Part shown: positions 35,513-42,836 of the stretch, piece by piece
Position numbering within the stretch: position 1 is the stretch's first letter
Layout of the letters: each line of letters begins with the position of its first letter
NCBI RefSeq assembly: GCF_025252405.1
Contig: NZ_CP104307.1
Location: forward strand, 4,402,001-4,466,000
Reading direction: 5' to 3'
Length of the DNA stretch: 64,000 nt
Source of the DNA: Flavobacterium sp. TR2
Lineage (GTDB): Bacteria > Bacteroidota > Bacteroidia > Flavobacteriales > Flavobacteriaceae
Translations under genes and position numbers: made by a program
Notes under the pieces: generated by a model
What the model was told of the DNA's origin: nothing
Seen by the model: the letters and a program-made list of their open reading frames with translations, nothing else
Databases searched by the model: none

Positions 35513-35884
35513 CTAAACCGTAGGTATCTTCAGTTTCCAACCTGGCTGAATTAAATCAGGATTTGAAATAATGTCTTTATTGGCCTCAAAAATATCCTGC
35601 CAAGAAACCCCATAAGCCTTTCCGATCTTAGAAAGCGAATCTCCAATTTCGACGGTATATTCTCTAGAAACACTTTCTTCAACTTCTATATTCATCACCA
35701 CATCAGCTGATCTATATTCTGGATCCAATTTTTCATAGGCGTTCCAAAGTTTGTTTTTATCTGCAGCAGATTTTGCCGTTCCGTCAATGTAAAGCACATT
35801 ATCTTGTTCTCTCACCTGCAAATTTTCGATTCCCAATTCAGATGCTAAATTGGTCACTTCTCTATATTTGTCTTGCAAACTCAT
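35513..35884 (-). CDS. BON plus LysM domain protein
   Basis: A protein of 123 residues: a BON-like half (about 1-70, LQVREQDNVLYIDGTAKSAA) and a C-terminal LysM domain (about 73-122, YTVEIGDSLSKIGKAYGVSW, ending PGWKLKIPTV). No signal peptide. The layout matches the YgaU/LysM-BON family, which in E. coli is a K+-binding (Kbp) protein, although K+ binding here is only inferred. It lies 6 bases after the BON lipoprotein gene on the same strand, so the two form an operon. Confidence 0.85.
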   Translation of the reverse strand: MSLQDKYREVTNLASELGIENLQVREQDNVLYIDGTAKSAADKNKLWNAYEKLDPEYRSADVVMNIEVEESVSREYTVEIGDSLSKIGKAYGVSWQDIFEANKDIISNPDLIQPGWKLKIPTV

Positions 35885-35890
35885 AACTCC

Positions 35891-36370
35891 TTATTTAATC
35901 GTTAATTTATTATCTACTTTTTTCGGACGCAATTCCTGTATGCTTTGTATCAAAGGCTGCAGTTTCTCTTTTTTGATTTCGCCCGAAAGTGTCACAACGC
36001 CGCCTACAACAGTAGCGCTAACGCCATCGTAGGCATCTACAACTTTACTAACCGATTTATCTAAATCAGCATCAGAATTAATAACAACGGTCGCTGCAGC
36101 AGGCTCTTGATTGGCTCTCGCCAGTTCGCAGGTGTTTACCACAGATTTTACACCTTTGGTCGCTCTTACGCTTTTTTCAATGTTTTTCTTGAAAATTTCG
36201 TCTTCGCAAGTTCCTGTTATCGTTGCAACACCGTCATGCACTGAAACTTGCACCGTTGTAGCATCGCTAAGCTTTTCTCGAATTGCTTTCTCAACATCGG
36301 CATCGTTTGGCTTGCAGGAAACCAAAGCAATGCTAAGGCTCATTCCTAATAAAATGGATCTCATTTTCAT
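35891..36370 (-). CDS. BON-domain lipoprotein (two BON domains)
   Basis: A protein of 159 residues with a lipobox (SIALVSC, Cys at 19). Two BON domains follow: about 24-85 (VEKAIREKLSDATTVQVSVH, then GVATITGTCEDE) and about 95-158 (ATVVINSDADLDKSVSKVVD, then GGVVTLSGEIKKE). BON domains bind phospholipid membranes, as in OsmY. Operon partner of the BON-LysM gene. It probably resides at the inner face of the outer membrane and may serve envelope or osmotic stress. Confidence 0.85.
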   Translation of the reverse strand: MKMRSILLGMSLSIALVSCKPNDADVEKAIREKLSDATTVQVSVHDGVATITGTCEDEIFKKNIEKSVRATKGVKSVVNTCELARANQEPAAATVVINSDADLDKSVSKVVDAYDGVSATVVGGVVTLSGEIKKEKLQPLIQSIQELRPKKVDNKLTIK

Positions 36371-36568
36371 AATACGCTCTTTTAATAATTAACTGTTTTA
36401 AAATTAAACAGATTAATTAGCAAAAGGTTATATGATGCTGGGGTGAGTTTTATAAGTTTTTCAGCAATCGAATTTTGTTCTTCCTTAAAAGAAACCCATA
36501 AAAAAAACTCAAATTTTTCAATTTAAGGTTTAAATAAATTTTCGAAACATACGGTTTCAAAACAAAAT

Positions 36569-36958
36569 CTAGTTAGGCGAATAATCAAGCTTAGTCAAAA
36601 CTCGATCTTCGATATTGCCTACAACATCGCCATATTTTTCGGTATAAAGTTTTTTGATATCAATCCATTCCTGATCTTTTCTAAAATCTTCCCAAGCTTT
36701 TTTCATCGTTGCTTCATTTGGCCATTCCAGAAAATAAACAAACTCGGTTTTCTTATCTGATTTTGATTCGTAAATAGAAATAATCTTAAAGTTGTATTTC
36801 TTCATGATACACATGGCATGATCTCGAAAACGTTCATGAAACTCTTTTTTATTATTTTCAAAAATTTCATAAATACGTAATTGATAAATTGGAGTTCTAT
36901 TTTGAGCTTTTGCAGTTAATGCAATAAGCAGTACAAAAATTAAAAAAAGTTTTTTCAT
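36569..36958 (-). CDS. NIPSNAP family secreted protein
   Basis: A protein of 129 residues with a signal peptide (cleavage near TAKA-Q, residue 18). A NIPSNAP/ferredoxin-like fold follows: YQLRIYEIFENNKKEFHERF, IISIYESKSDKKTEFVYFLEW, and WEDFRKDQEW. No catalytic function is known for the family. It lies 21 bases after the lipoprotein gene on the same strand. Confidence 0.8.
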   Translation of the reverse strand: MKKLFLIFVLLIALTAKAQNRTPIYQLRIYEIFENNKKEFHERFRDHAMCIMKKYNFKIISIYESKSDKKTEFVYFLEWPNEATMKKAWEDFRKDQEWIDIKKLYTEKYGDVVGNIEDRVLTKLDYSPN

Positions 36959-36979
36959 CGTTTATCGTTAAATTAAAAC

Positions 36980-37813
36980 TTAAACAAAAGCTATTCTTAA
37001 ATGAATCTTAGTTCTTACAACATTTCCTTTATAAATCCCAGGTTTCCAGTTATTATATTTTGCTTTAATTTTCTCTTTTGAGAAATCGATCAATTGTTCT
37101 TTAATATTTTTATCTTTAATATTTGCATGATAATAACTCACCTCAAATTGACTTAAAGTTCCGTTTTTTTCAACAATAAGATCGAAATCCAGAAATATAT
37201 ATTTTTTTAAATTTTGTTGAATTGGCAAATCTGTTTTTAAAGTTGTGTAATAATCATTTTCAAAATAAATACCTTTATTAATTGATTGAGGAATTTGTTT
37301 TCTTTCTAAATCAAAAACGCTTATAAGTGCATCATTTTCATTTATGTTTTTTATAAACAACTTTTCAGCCTCTTCTTCAATCTTAGAAATATAATTCTCA
37401 CCATATTTCTCTTTCATTTTTAAATCAATATAATCTCTATAACATCCTCTAGTCTGATCTTCATAAACAACACAATCAAGTTCTTCAATCCCTAATTTAA
37501 AATTTTTACTTTTTAGTACTTCTTCAATTTCAGTTTCATAAGGTTTTGAATTACAGCCAAAACATATAGTTTTCACATAAACACCTTTATATTTTTTCAT
37601 ATCCTTTTTTGCCCTTTCGACTGACGAAAAGCACAGCGAATCTGATTTTGGTGGATTTAATAAATACTTTATATCCAAACTTTTCTTTTTTGGAAGTCTG
37701 ACTGTAGAAATATCAATTGAATCATTTCTCTTTTCATGAGATTTATCTACACAATTAATTAAAAAAAACATGATAATTATGTATGATATTTGAAATCGTA
37801 TTTTCATCAACAA
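36980..37813 (-). CDS. Lipoprotein with TonB C-terminal-like domain
   Basis: A protein of 277 residues with a lipobox (FFLINC, Cys about 21). The middle region is unrecognised and contains a CFGC pair near residue 85 and a second Cys pair (LDCVVYEDQTRGC). The last ~75 residues (FLDFDLIVEKNGTLSQFEV, then NNWKPGIYKGNVVRTKIHL and RIAFV) match the C-terminal TonB fold signature with its W-x-P-G turn. True TonB proteins have an N-terminal membrane helix and Pro-rich spacer; this one is a lipoprotein, so it is not an ordinary energy transducer. It is followed by the NIPSNAP gene. Confidence 0.65.
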   Translation of the reverse strand: MLMKIRFQISYIIIMFFLINCVDKSHEKRNDSIDISTVRLPKKKSLDIKYLLNPPKSDSLCFSSVERAKKDMKKYKGVYVKTICFGCNSKPYETEIEEVLKSKNFKLGIEELDCVVYEDQTRGCYRDYIDLKMKEKYGENYISKIEEEAEKLFIKNINENDALISVFDLERKQIPQSINKGIYFENDYYTTLKTDLPIQQNLKKYIFLDFDLIVEKNGTLSQFEVSYYHANIKDKNIKEQLIDFSKEKIKAKYNNWKPGIYKGNVVRTKIHLRIAFV

Positions 37814-37986
37814 TGAGTTATTTGATTCTAAAATTAATCTTTTTTTACTACAAGAAATAAATATAGAAATTGAAATCTAAAGCCAAATTACACCTAATTC
37901 ATTAATTGACAAATACTAAAAATGAGAATGTTCAAAACAGTTCTAATCTTTCAATTTTTAAATTTTTAAATCATTAAATTATACTC

Positions 37987-37994
37987 TATATTTG
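37987..37994 (+). promoter_or_regulatory. -7 element TATATTTG of dnaX
   Basis: It fits TAnnTTTG, 19 bases before the dnaX ATG. Confidence 0.5.
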
Positions 37995-38013
37995 CTATCC
38001 AATAAAAGAGAAT

Positions 38014-39770
38014 ATGGAACAATTTGTAGTATCGGCAAGAAAATATCGCCCGCAGACCTTTAAGGATGTTGTGGGGCAGAAAGCCATTACAAACACTTTG
38101 TTGAATGCTATAGAAACCAATCACTTAGCCTCTGCTCTTTTATTTACAGGACCGCGTGGAGTTGGTAAAACTACTTGTGCCCGTATCTTGGCTCGAAAAA
38201 TAAATCAGCCTGGATATGACGATCCTACCGAAGATTTTGCTTTTAACGTTTTTGAGTTAGATGCCGCTTCAAACAACTCGGTTGATGATATTCGTAACCT
38301 TATCGATCAGGTTCGAATCCCGCCACAAACTGGACAATACAAAGTATATATCATTGACGAGGTTCATATGTTGTCTTCGGCCGCTTTTAATGCTTTTCTT
38401 AAAACATTAGAAGAACCGCCAAAACACGCTATTTTTATTTTAGCAACAACAGAAAAACACAAAATCCTTCCAACGATTTTATCTCGCTGTCAGATTTTTG
38501 ATTTTAAAAGAATTACAGTAAAAGATGCTAAAGAACATTTGGCAGATGTTGCTGAAAGTCAGGGAATCAATTTTGAAGATGATGCATTGCATATTATTGC
38601 CCAAAAGGCAGATGGCGCCATGCGTGATGCTTTGTCTATTTTTGACCGTGTAGTTTCGTACTGCGGAACAAACTTGACTCGTCAGGCTGTAACCGAAAAC
38701 TTGAACGTTTTAGATTACGAAACGTACATTTCGATTACTGATTTACTTCTTGAAAACGAGATTCCGAAACTTTTATTGGCATACAATGACATCTTAGCCA
38801 AAGGTTTTGACGGCCATCATTTTATTGCTGGTCTGGCTTCACATTTCAGAGATTTATTGGTCAGCAAAACACCTTCGACCATTGCTTTATTAGAAGTTGG
38901 CGAACAAGCGCAGCAAATGTATGCCGTTCAGTCGCAAAAATGTTCTCAGGATTTCTTGCTTAAAGGAATTGACATTGCGAACGACTGCGATTTAAAATAC
39001 AAATTAAGTCAGAATCAACGCCTTTTAGTTGAATTATGCTTGATGCAATTGGCCTCTATCAACTTTGATGGAGAAAAAAAAAAGCTGAGCAATTCATAAT
39101 TCCGCCCGTTTACTTTAAAAACGGAGGTTATTCTATTGTTGAAGTTCAAAGTCCAAAGCCTAAGACAGAAAGCTCTCCTGCAACTGAAAATCAAAGCATT
39201 GCAGCTGTAACAGAAAACAATACAGCCAATTCTCAACCACAACAAGTTGCTCAAGCTCCAAAAGTGCAAACTCAGGAAGCTCCAAAAACTGAAGAAAATG
39301 GCGCTCCAAAAGTTTCTGCTTTTTCTCTTGCCAGCATTCGCAAGAAAAAAGAAATGGAAGCCAACGGCAAGACGTATGTTAAACCCACTACTGCTTATCT
39401 AACGGAAGAATTTAACGAAACCGATATGCGTCTTCATTGGAACAAATATGCGGAACGTTTAGGCCAAAAAGGTCTTAAGATCATGGAATCAATTCTATTG
39501 ATTAGTGATCCCGTTCTGAATGGCACAACAATTTCTTATGAATTGCCAAATGAAGGTTCCAAATTGGATTTTGAGAGTCAGATGAACGGTTTATTAGGAT
39601 ACTTAAAAGGCCACTTACATAATCATGACATTTCAATAGAAGTGATTGTAAATGAAGAAATTAAAACCGTAAGATCTCTTAACGATCAAGATCGATACAA
39701 TCGTTTCTTAGAAATCAATCCAAACATTGAGCTTTTACGCACTACATTTGGATTGGATTTAAATCTTTAG
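38014..39770 (+). CDS. dnaX: DNA polymerase III gamma/tau subunit; tau needs a -1 frameshift
   Basis: Frame 0 gives 361 residues ending at TAA 39097-39099. It carries the full clamp-loader ATPase: Walker A GPRGVGKTT, Walker B YIIDEVHML, sensor 1 TTEKH, and domain III. The usual four zinc Cys after Walker A are absent. At 39074-39083 a run of ten A followed by G contains A AAA AAG; a -1 shift there leads into an uninterrupted frame to 39770 and a total of about 585 residues. The extension reads FIIPPVYFKNGGYSIVE, a Pro/Gln/Glu-rich linker, then a conserved-looking C-terminal domain. The clamp loader opens the sliding clamp; tau also bridges to polymerase and helicase. This fits programmed shift or slippage, but a missed base in the homopolymer or a mutation cannot be excluded. 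Confidence 0.88.
39074..39084 (+). promoter_or_regulatory. Candidate frameshift/slippage site A10-G in dnaX
   Basis: The frame reads GAA AAA AAA AAG CTG; the last seven bases before CTG are A AAA AAG, the same heptamer as the E. coli dnaX -1 site. A modest CCGTTT/AAACGG hairpin lies at 39106-39124, farther away than usual for a stimulator. The zero-frame stop comes five codons after the site. Confidence 0.7.
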
Positions 39771-39821
39771 TCTCTATTTTCTACTCCGAATCAATTCATT
39801 CTGGCAATTTAGAACAAAGTT

Positions 39822-40400
39822 TTATTTGTTTTTGAGTCCAAGATTATAAACTTTCTTTAACCATTTTTCTCTTTGGGAATCATCTGAACCCTTTATAATT
39901 CCGATGTAACTTACTTTTACAGGCTTTACACCGCAGAATTCTAAAGTAGATTTTTTTAACTGGTTAACGCTTGGTCTTCCATAAGCAAATCTATAATACC
40001 AGCTCGGCTGATCTAGTGTTGTGATGATGTGCGCTGTTTTTCCTTTGAGCAATTTATCCCACCAGACTGAATTTTCACGGTATTGAAAGGCCATTCCTGG
40101 CAGGAATAGACGATCGATAAATCCTTTTGTTATGGCTGGCAGTCCGCCCCACCAAACAGGATGAATCCAAACCAAATGATCGGCTCTTTTTATTTTTTCC
40201 CACGATTCTAACAAATCTGGTTCTAGATCGGTTCGTTTTTGGTAGCCAAACTTGAGATTGGGGTTGAAATTTAAATCGACTATTGTAATGGTTTCTATTA
40301 TAGCGCCAGAATCAATTGCGCCTTTTTGGTACGATTCTGCAATGCCAAAATTGAAGCTTTCAGCATTCGGATGCCCGTTTATGATCAGTATTTTTTTCAT
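39822..40400 (-). CDS. NAD(P)H:quinone oxidoreductase-like flavoprotein
   Basis: A protein of 192 residues of the flavodoxin-like NQO/KefF family: starts KKILIINGHPNAESFNFGIA (FMN/FAD phosphate loop), has WEKIKRADHLVWIHPVWWGGLPAITKGFIDRLFLPGMAF, and GKTAHIITTLDQP. It should reduce quinones or other electron acceptors by two electrons using NAD(P)H. No potassium-efflux partner is next to it. It sits at the end of a 353-base gap that holds only repeats. Confidence 0.88.
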   Translation of the reverse strand: MKKILIINGHPNAESFNFGIAESYQKGAIDSGAIIETITIVDLNFNPNLKFGYQKRTDLEPDLLESWEKIKRADHLVWIHPVWWGGLPAITKGFIDRLFLPGMAFQYRENSVWWDKLLKGKTAHIITTLDQPSWYYRFAYGRPSVNQLKKSTLEFCGVKPVKVSYIGIIKGSDDSQREKWLKKVYNLGLKNK

Positions 40401-40482
40401 ATTTATGTTTTTTCAAAAATACTATTAGTATATTTTCTTTTACTGGACAAATGTCCTGAAAAGTTTTTTTTGCCACAGATTA

Positions 40483-40745
40483 CACAGATTAAAGGGATTT
40501 TTTTCAATCTCAGCCTAAAATTTAAACACATAGAAATATAGATTTTAGTCTCATATAAAAGAGCAAGAAAACAAATCTTGATTTGAACAGATTAGTCTTT
40601 TGGTAAACTAAAAAAACAATTTTTCACGCAGATTGAGCAGATTATGCAAATAATTTAATCTGTGATAGATTTACGCAGATTTCTGTTTAAAATGAGTAAA
40701 AAATCAGATAAAAATCTGCTCAAATCATTCTAAATCTGCGTGAAA
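40483..40745. repeat. Nested inverted repeats in a 353-base gap
   Basis: CACAGATTAAA (40483-40493) pairs with 40654-40664, and TTTCACGCAGATT (40622-40634) pairs with 40733-40745; several further AGCAGATT/AATCTGCT pieces lie between. The gap 40401-40753 holds no gene. The sequences resemble the CAGATTACACAGATT intergenic repeats of Flavobacterium. Confidence 0.6.
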
Positions 40746-40753
40746 CAAAAATA

Positions 40754-41314
40754 TCAAATCATTGCCTTTCTAATTCGGCTTAAATGTCTTGGGGTAATTC
40801 CTAGGTAAGAAGCCAAATATTGTAACGGAATTAGCTGAATATACTTTTGATGATTCTGGCAAAGTTCTTCGTAACGTTGTGCGCCCGATAATTTCTGAAA
40901 GGAAACCATTCTTTTGTGTAGGTTTACAAACTCTATTTCAGTTAACTTTCTTCCTGTTTCCTGCCAATTGAAACTAGATTGATACAGTTTTTCGAGAGCT
41001 TTTCGATCCAGAATCTGTAATGCTGTATCGGTTAGCGCCTGAATACTTTCTTCTGCTTTTTCTTCTGTGATAAAACTGGCAAAGGACGCCATAAATTCAT
41101 TTTCGAAAGCAAAACAATTGGTGATTTCGTCTCCTTTATGATTGACAAAAAAGGAACGGAGAATTCCTTTTTCAATAAAAACAATTTCGTTGCAAACCTT
41201 ATTTTCAGTCAACAAAAGTTCTCCTTTTTTTACTACCCGAAATGTAATCAAACTTTCTAAAAGGCTTAATTCATCGGCTGAAAAATCTTGAATGGATTGA
41301 AAAATAGCTTTCAT
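40754..41314 (-). CDS. Crp/Fnr family transcriptional regulator
   Basis: A protein of 186 residues: a cyclic-nucleotide-binding-like beta-roll (about 10-120, VKKGELLLTENKVCNEIVFI, then EKGILRSFFVNHKGDEI) and a C-terminal helix-turn-helix (IPLQYLASYLGITPRHLSRIRK). No Fnr-type Cys cluster. The effector is unknown. It lies 3 bases after a TMEM175-like channel gene, which suggests that the two are cotranscribed and perhaps that the regulator controls the channel. Confidence 0.88.
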   Translation of the reverse strand: MKAIFQSIQDFSADELSLLESLITFRVVKKGELLLTENKVCNEIVFIEKGILRSFFVNHKGDEITNCFAFENEFMASFASFITEEKAEESIQALTDTALQILDRKALEKLYQSSFNWQETGRKLTEIEFVNLHKRMVSFQKLSGAQRYEELCQNHQKYIQLIPLQYLASYLGITPRHLSRIRKAMI

Positions 41315-41317
41315 GCA

Positions 41318-41899
41318 CTATTCTTTTGAAGCAAAAACGCTCTCGATTCTTTTGTCTGGAATAAGCCACAGCATGGCTACAGTAAAATAAGCAGCGCCAG
41401 AAATCCACTGATTGTAAAATGCCGCGGCAATCCCTATTACATACAAAACTAGAGAGATTTTACCTTTGAAATCTTTTTTAAGCACTTTTCTCAAAGCCGA
41501 ATCGTCTCCTTCGCTGCATATAATTGTATATTGCAGTATAACGTACGAGATTGCAGAAAGAAGCAGAATAGCACCATATAATGCCATTGCCGCTTTTTCA
41601 AAATTATGTTCTCCCATCCACGCTGTAGAAACAGGAATTAAAGACAGCCAAAACAAAAAATGCAGATTGCTCCACAATACTTTTCCGTTTACTTTAGATA
41701 AGCCATGAAGCAAATAATGGTGGTTGTTCCAGTATATTCCAACATAAATAAAACTTAAAACATAGCTTAAAAACTTAGGGATAAGCGGTTTTAAATCTGC
41801 AAATTCGTGCCCTTCCGGCGCTTTAATTTCCAGAATCATAATGGTTATGATGATTGCCAAAACGCCATCACTGAAAGCTTCAAGCCTGCCTTTATTCAT
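41318..41899 (-). CDS. TMEM175-like (DUF1211) potassium channel protein
   Basis: A protein of 193 residues with about six membrane helices. The first helix carries the family signature RLEAFSDGVLAI. Bacterial TMEM175 proteins are K+-permeable channels built from six-helix repeats; this single-repeat form would act as a tetramer. The sequence IYVGIYWNNHHYLLHG in helix 3 is also typical. Operon with the Crp-type gene, 3-base gap. Confidence 0.85.
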   Translation of the reverse strand: MNKGRLEAFSDGVLAIIITIMILEIKAPEGHEFADLKPLIPKFLSYVLSFIYVGIYWNNHHYLLHGLSKVNGKVLWSNLHFLFWLSLIPVSTAWMGEHNFEKAAMALYGAILLLSAISYVILQYTIICSEGDDSALRKVLKKDFKGKISLVLYVIGIAAAFYNQWISGAAYFTVAMLWLIPDKRIESVFASKE

Positions 41900-41911
41900 T
41901 TAAATAAAATA

Positions 41912-42808
41912 TTAAATTTTGCCGAAATACATTGCTTTTACGATACCATCTGAAAGTCCGATTTTAGGAACATAAATCTGGCGCGCACCACTCCATTTCA
42001 TCGCATTCAGATAAATGCGAGTTGCATGGATGATTACGTCTGCACGGTCAGAATTCAGACCTAATTCGGCAATTCTCTGTTCGTAAGTCAATGAATTTAA
42101 GAATGCGTATTGTGAATTAACATAAATGTACGAAAGCGGTTTTTCCTGCTGTTTTCCAGACATTTTAAACAACTTGTTAATGTTACCTCCAGAACCTATC
42201 AGCGTTACCTCATCGTAATCTGCCGTGTTGGTTTTAATCCATTTTTCGATTTCATCCCAAACAACATCATGAACCATGTTGTTCAACAAACGAACGGTTC
42301 CTGCTTTGAAAGATCTTGAAGTAATCATTTTTCCGTCAGAGAATAAGGTAAACTCGGTACTTCCACCTCCAACGTCCACAAAAAGATAGGTTTCGTCAGA
42401 TTTAATTAAATGGTGTAAATCTGTAGAAGCAATAATTGCCGCTTCTTTTTTACCGTCTATAATTTCGATTTTAATGTCGGCTTTCTTCTTAATTAAAGCC
42501 ACAACTTCTTTAGCATTATAAGCTTCACGCATTGCAGAAGTTGCAAATGCCATATAACGCTCAACTTTATGTACTTTCATCAAAAGGTTGAATGCTTTCA
42601 TGGCATCTACCATTCGATCTATATTTTCTGGTGAAATTTCTCCAACCGTAAAGGCGTCCTGCCCTAAACGAATTGGCACACGAACAAGGGAACTTTTGTT
42701 AAACTGCGGTTCTTTGCCTTCTTGTTCCACAACGTTAGCGATCAAAAGCCTCATAGCATTTGAACCGATATCTATCGCTGCAAACTTCCTAATATTAATC
42801 ATGCTCAC
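41912..42808 (-). CDS. Ppx/GppA-family exopolyphosphatase
   Basis: A protein of 298 residues of the actin-like ASKHA fold: phosphate-1 loop AAIDIGSNAMRLLIANV, catalytic-region Glu in FATSAMREAYN, phosphate-2 LFVDVGGGSTEF, and adenosine-type GSGGNINKLF. Homologues hydrolyse terminal phosphate from polyphosphate or pppGpp. The short single-module length and its location next to ppk and sixA favour polyphosphate hydrolysis. It is the last gene of the sixA-ppk-ppx unit, 28 bases after ppk. Confidence 0.9.
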   Translation of the reverse strand: MSMINIRKFAAIDIGSNAMRLLIANVVEQEGKEPQFNKSSLVRVPIRLGQDAFTVGEISPENIDRMVDAMKAFNLLMKVHKVERYMAFATSAMREAYNAKEVVALIKKKADIKIEIIDGKKEAAIIASTDLHHLIKSDETYLFVDVGGGSTEFTLFSDGKMITSRSFKAGTVRLLNNMVHDVVWDEIEKWIKTNTADYDEVTLIGSGGNINKLFKMSGKQQEKPLSYIYVNSQYAFLNSLTYEQRIAELGLNSDRADVIIHATRIYLNAMKWSGARQIYVPKIGLSDGIVKAMYFGKI

Positions 42809-42836
42809 TTTATGATTTGAAAATTGGTATTTGTTA

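Noticed and set aside
39264..39770. Separate 168-residue gene after dnaX
   Set aside because: The -1 frame is open from the A-run through this segment, so it is better read as the tau-specific end of DnaX.
41466..41708. 80-codon plus-strand frame
   Set aside because: Antisense to the TMEM175-like gene, whose membrane helices and signature are clear.
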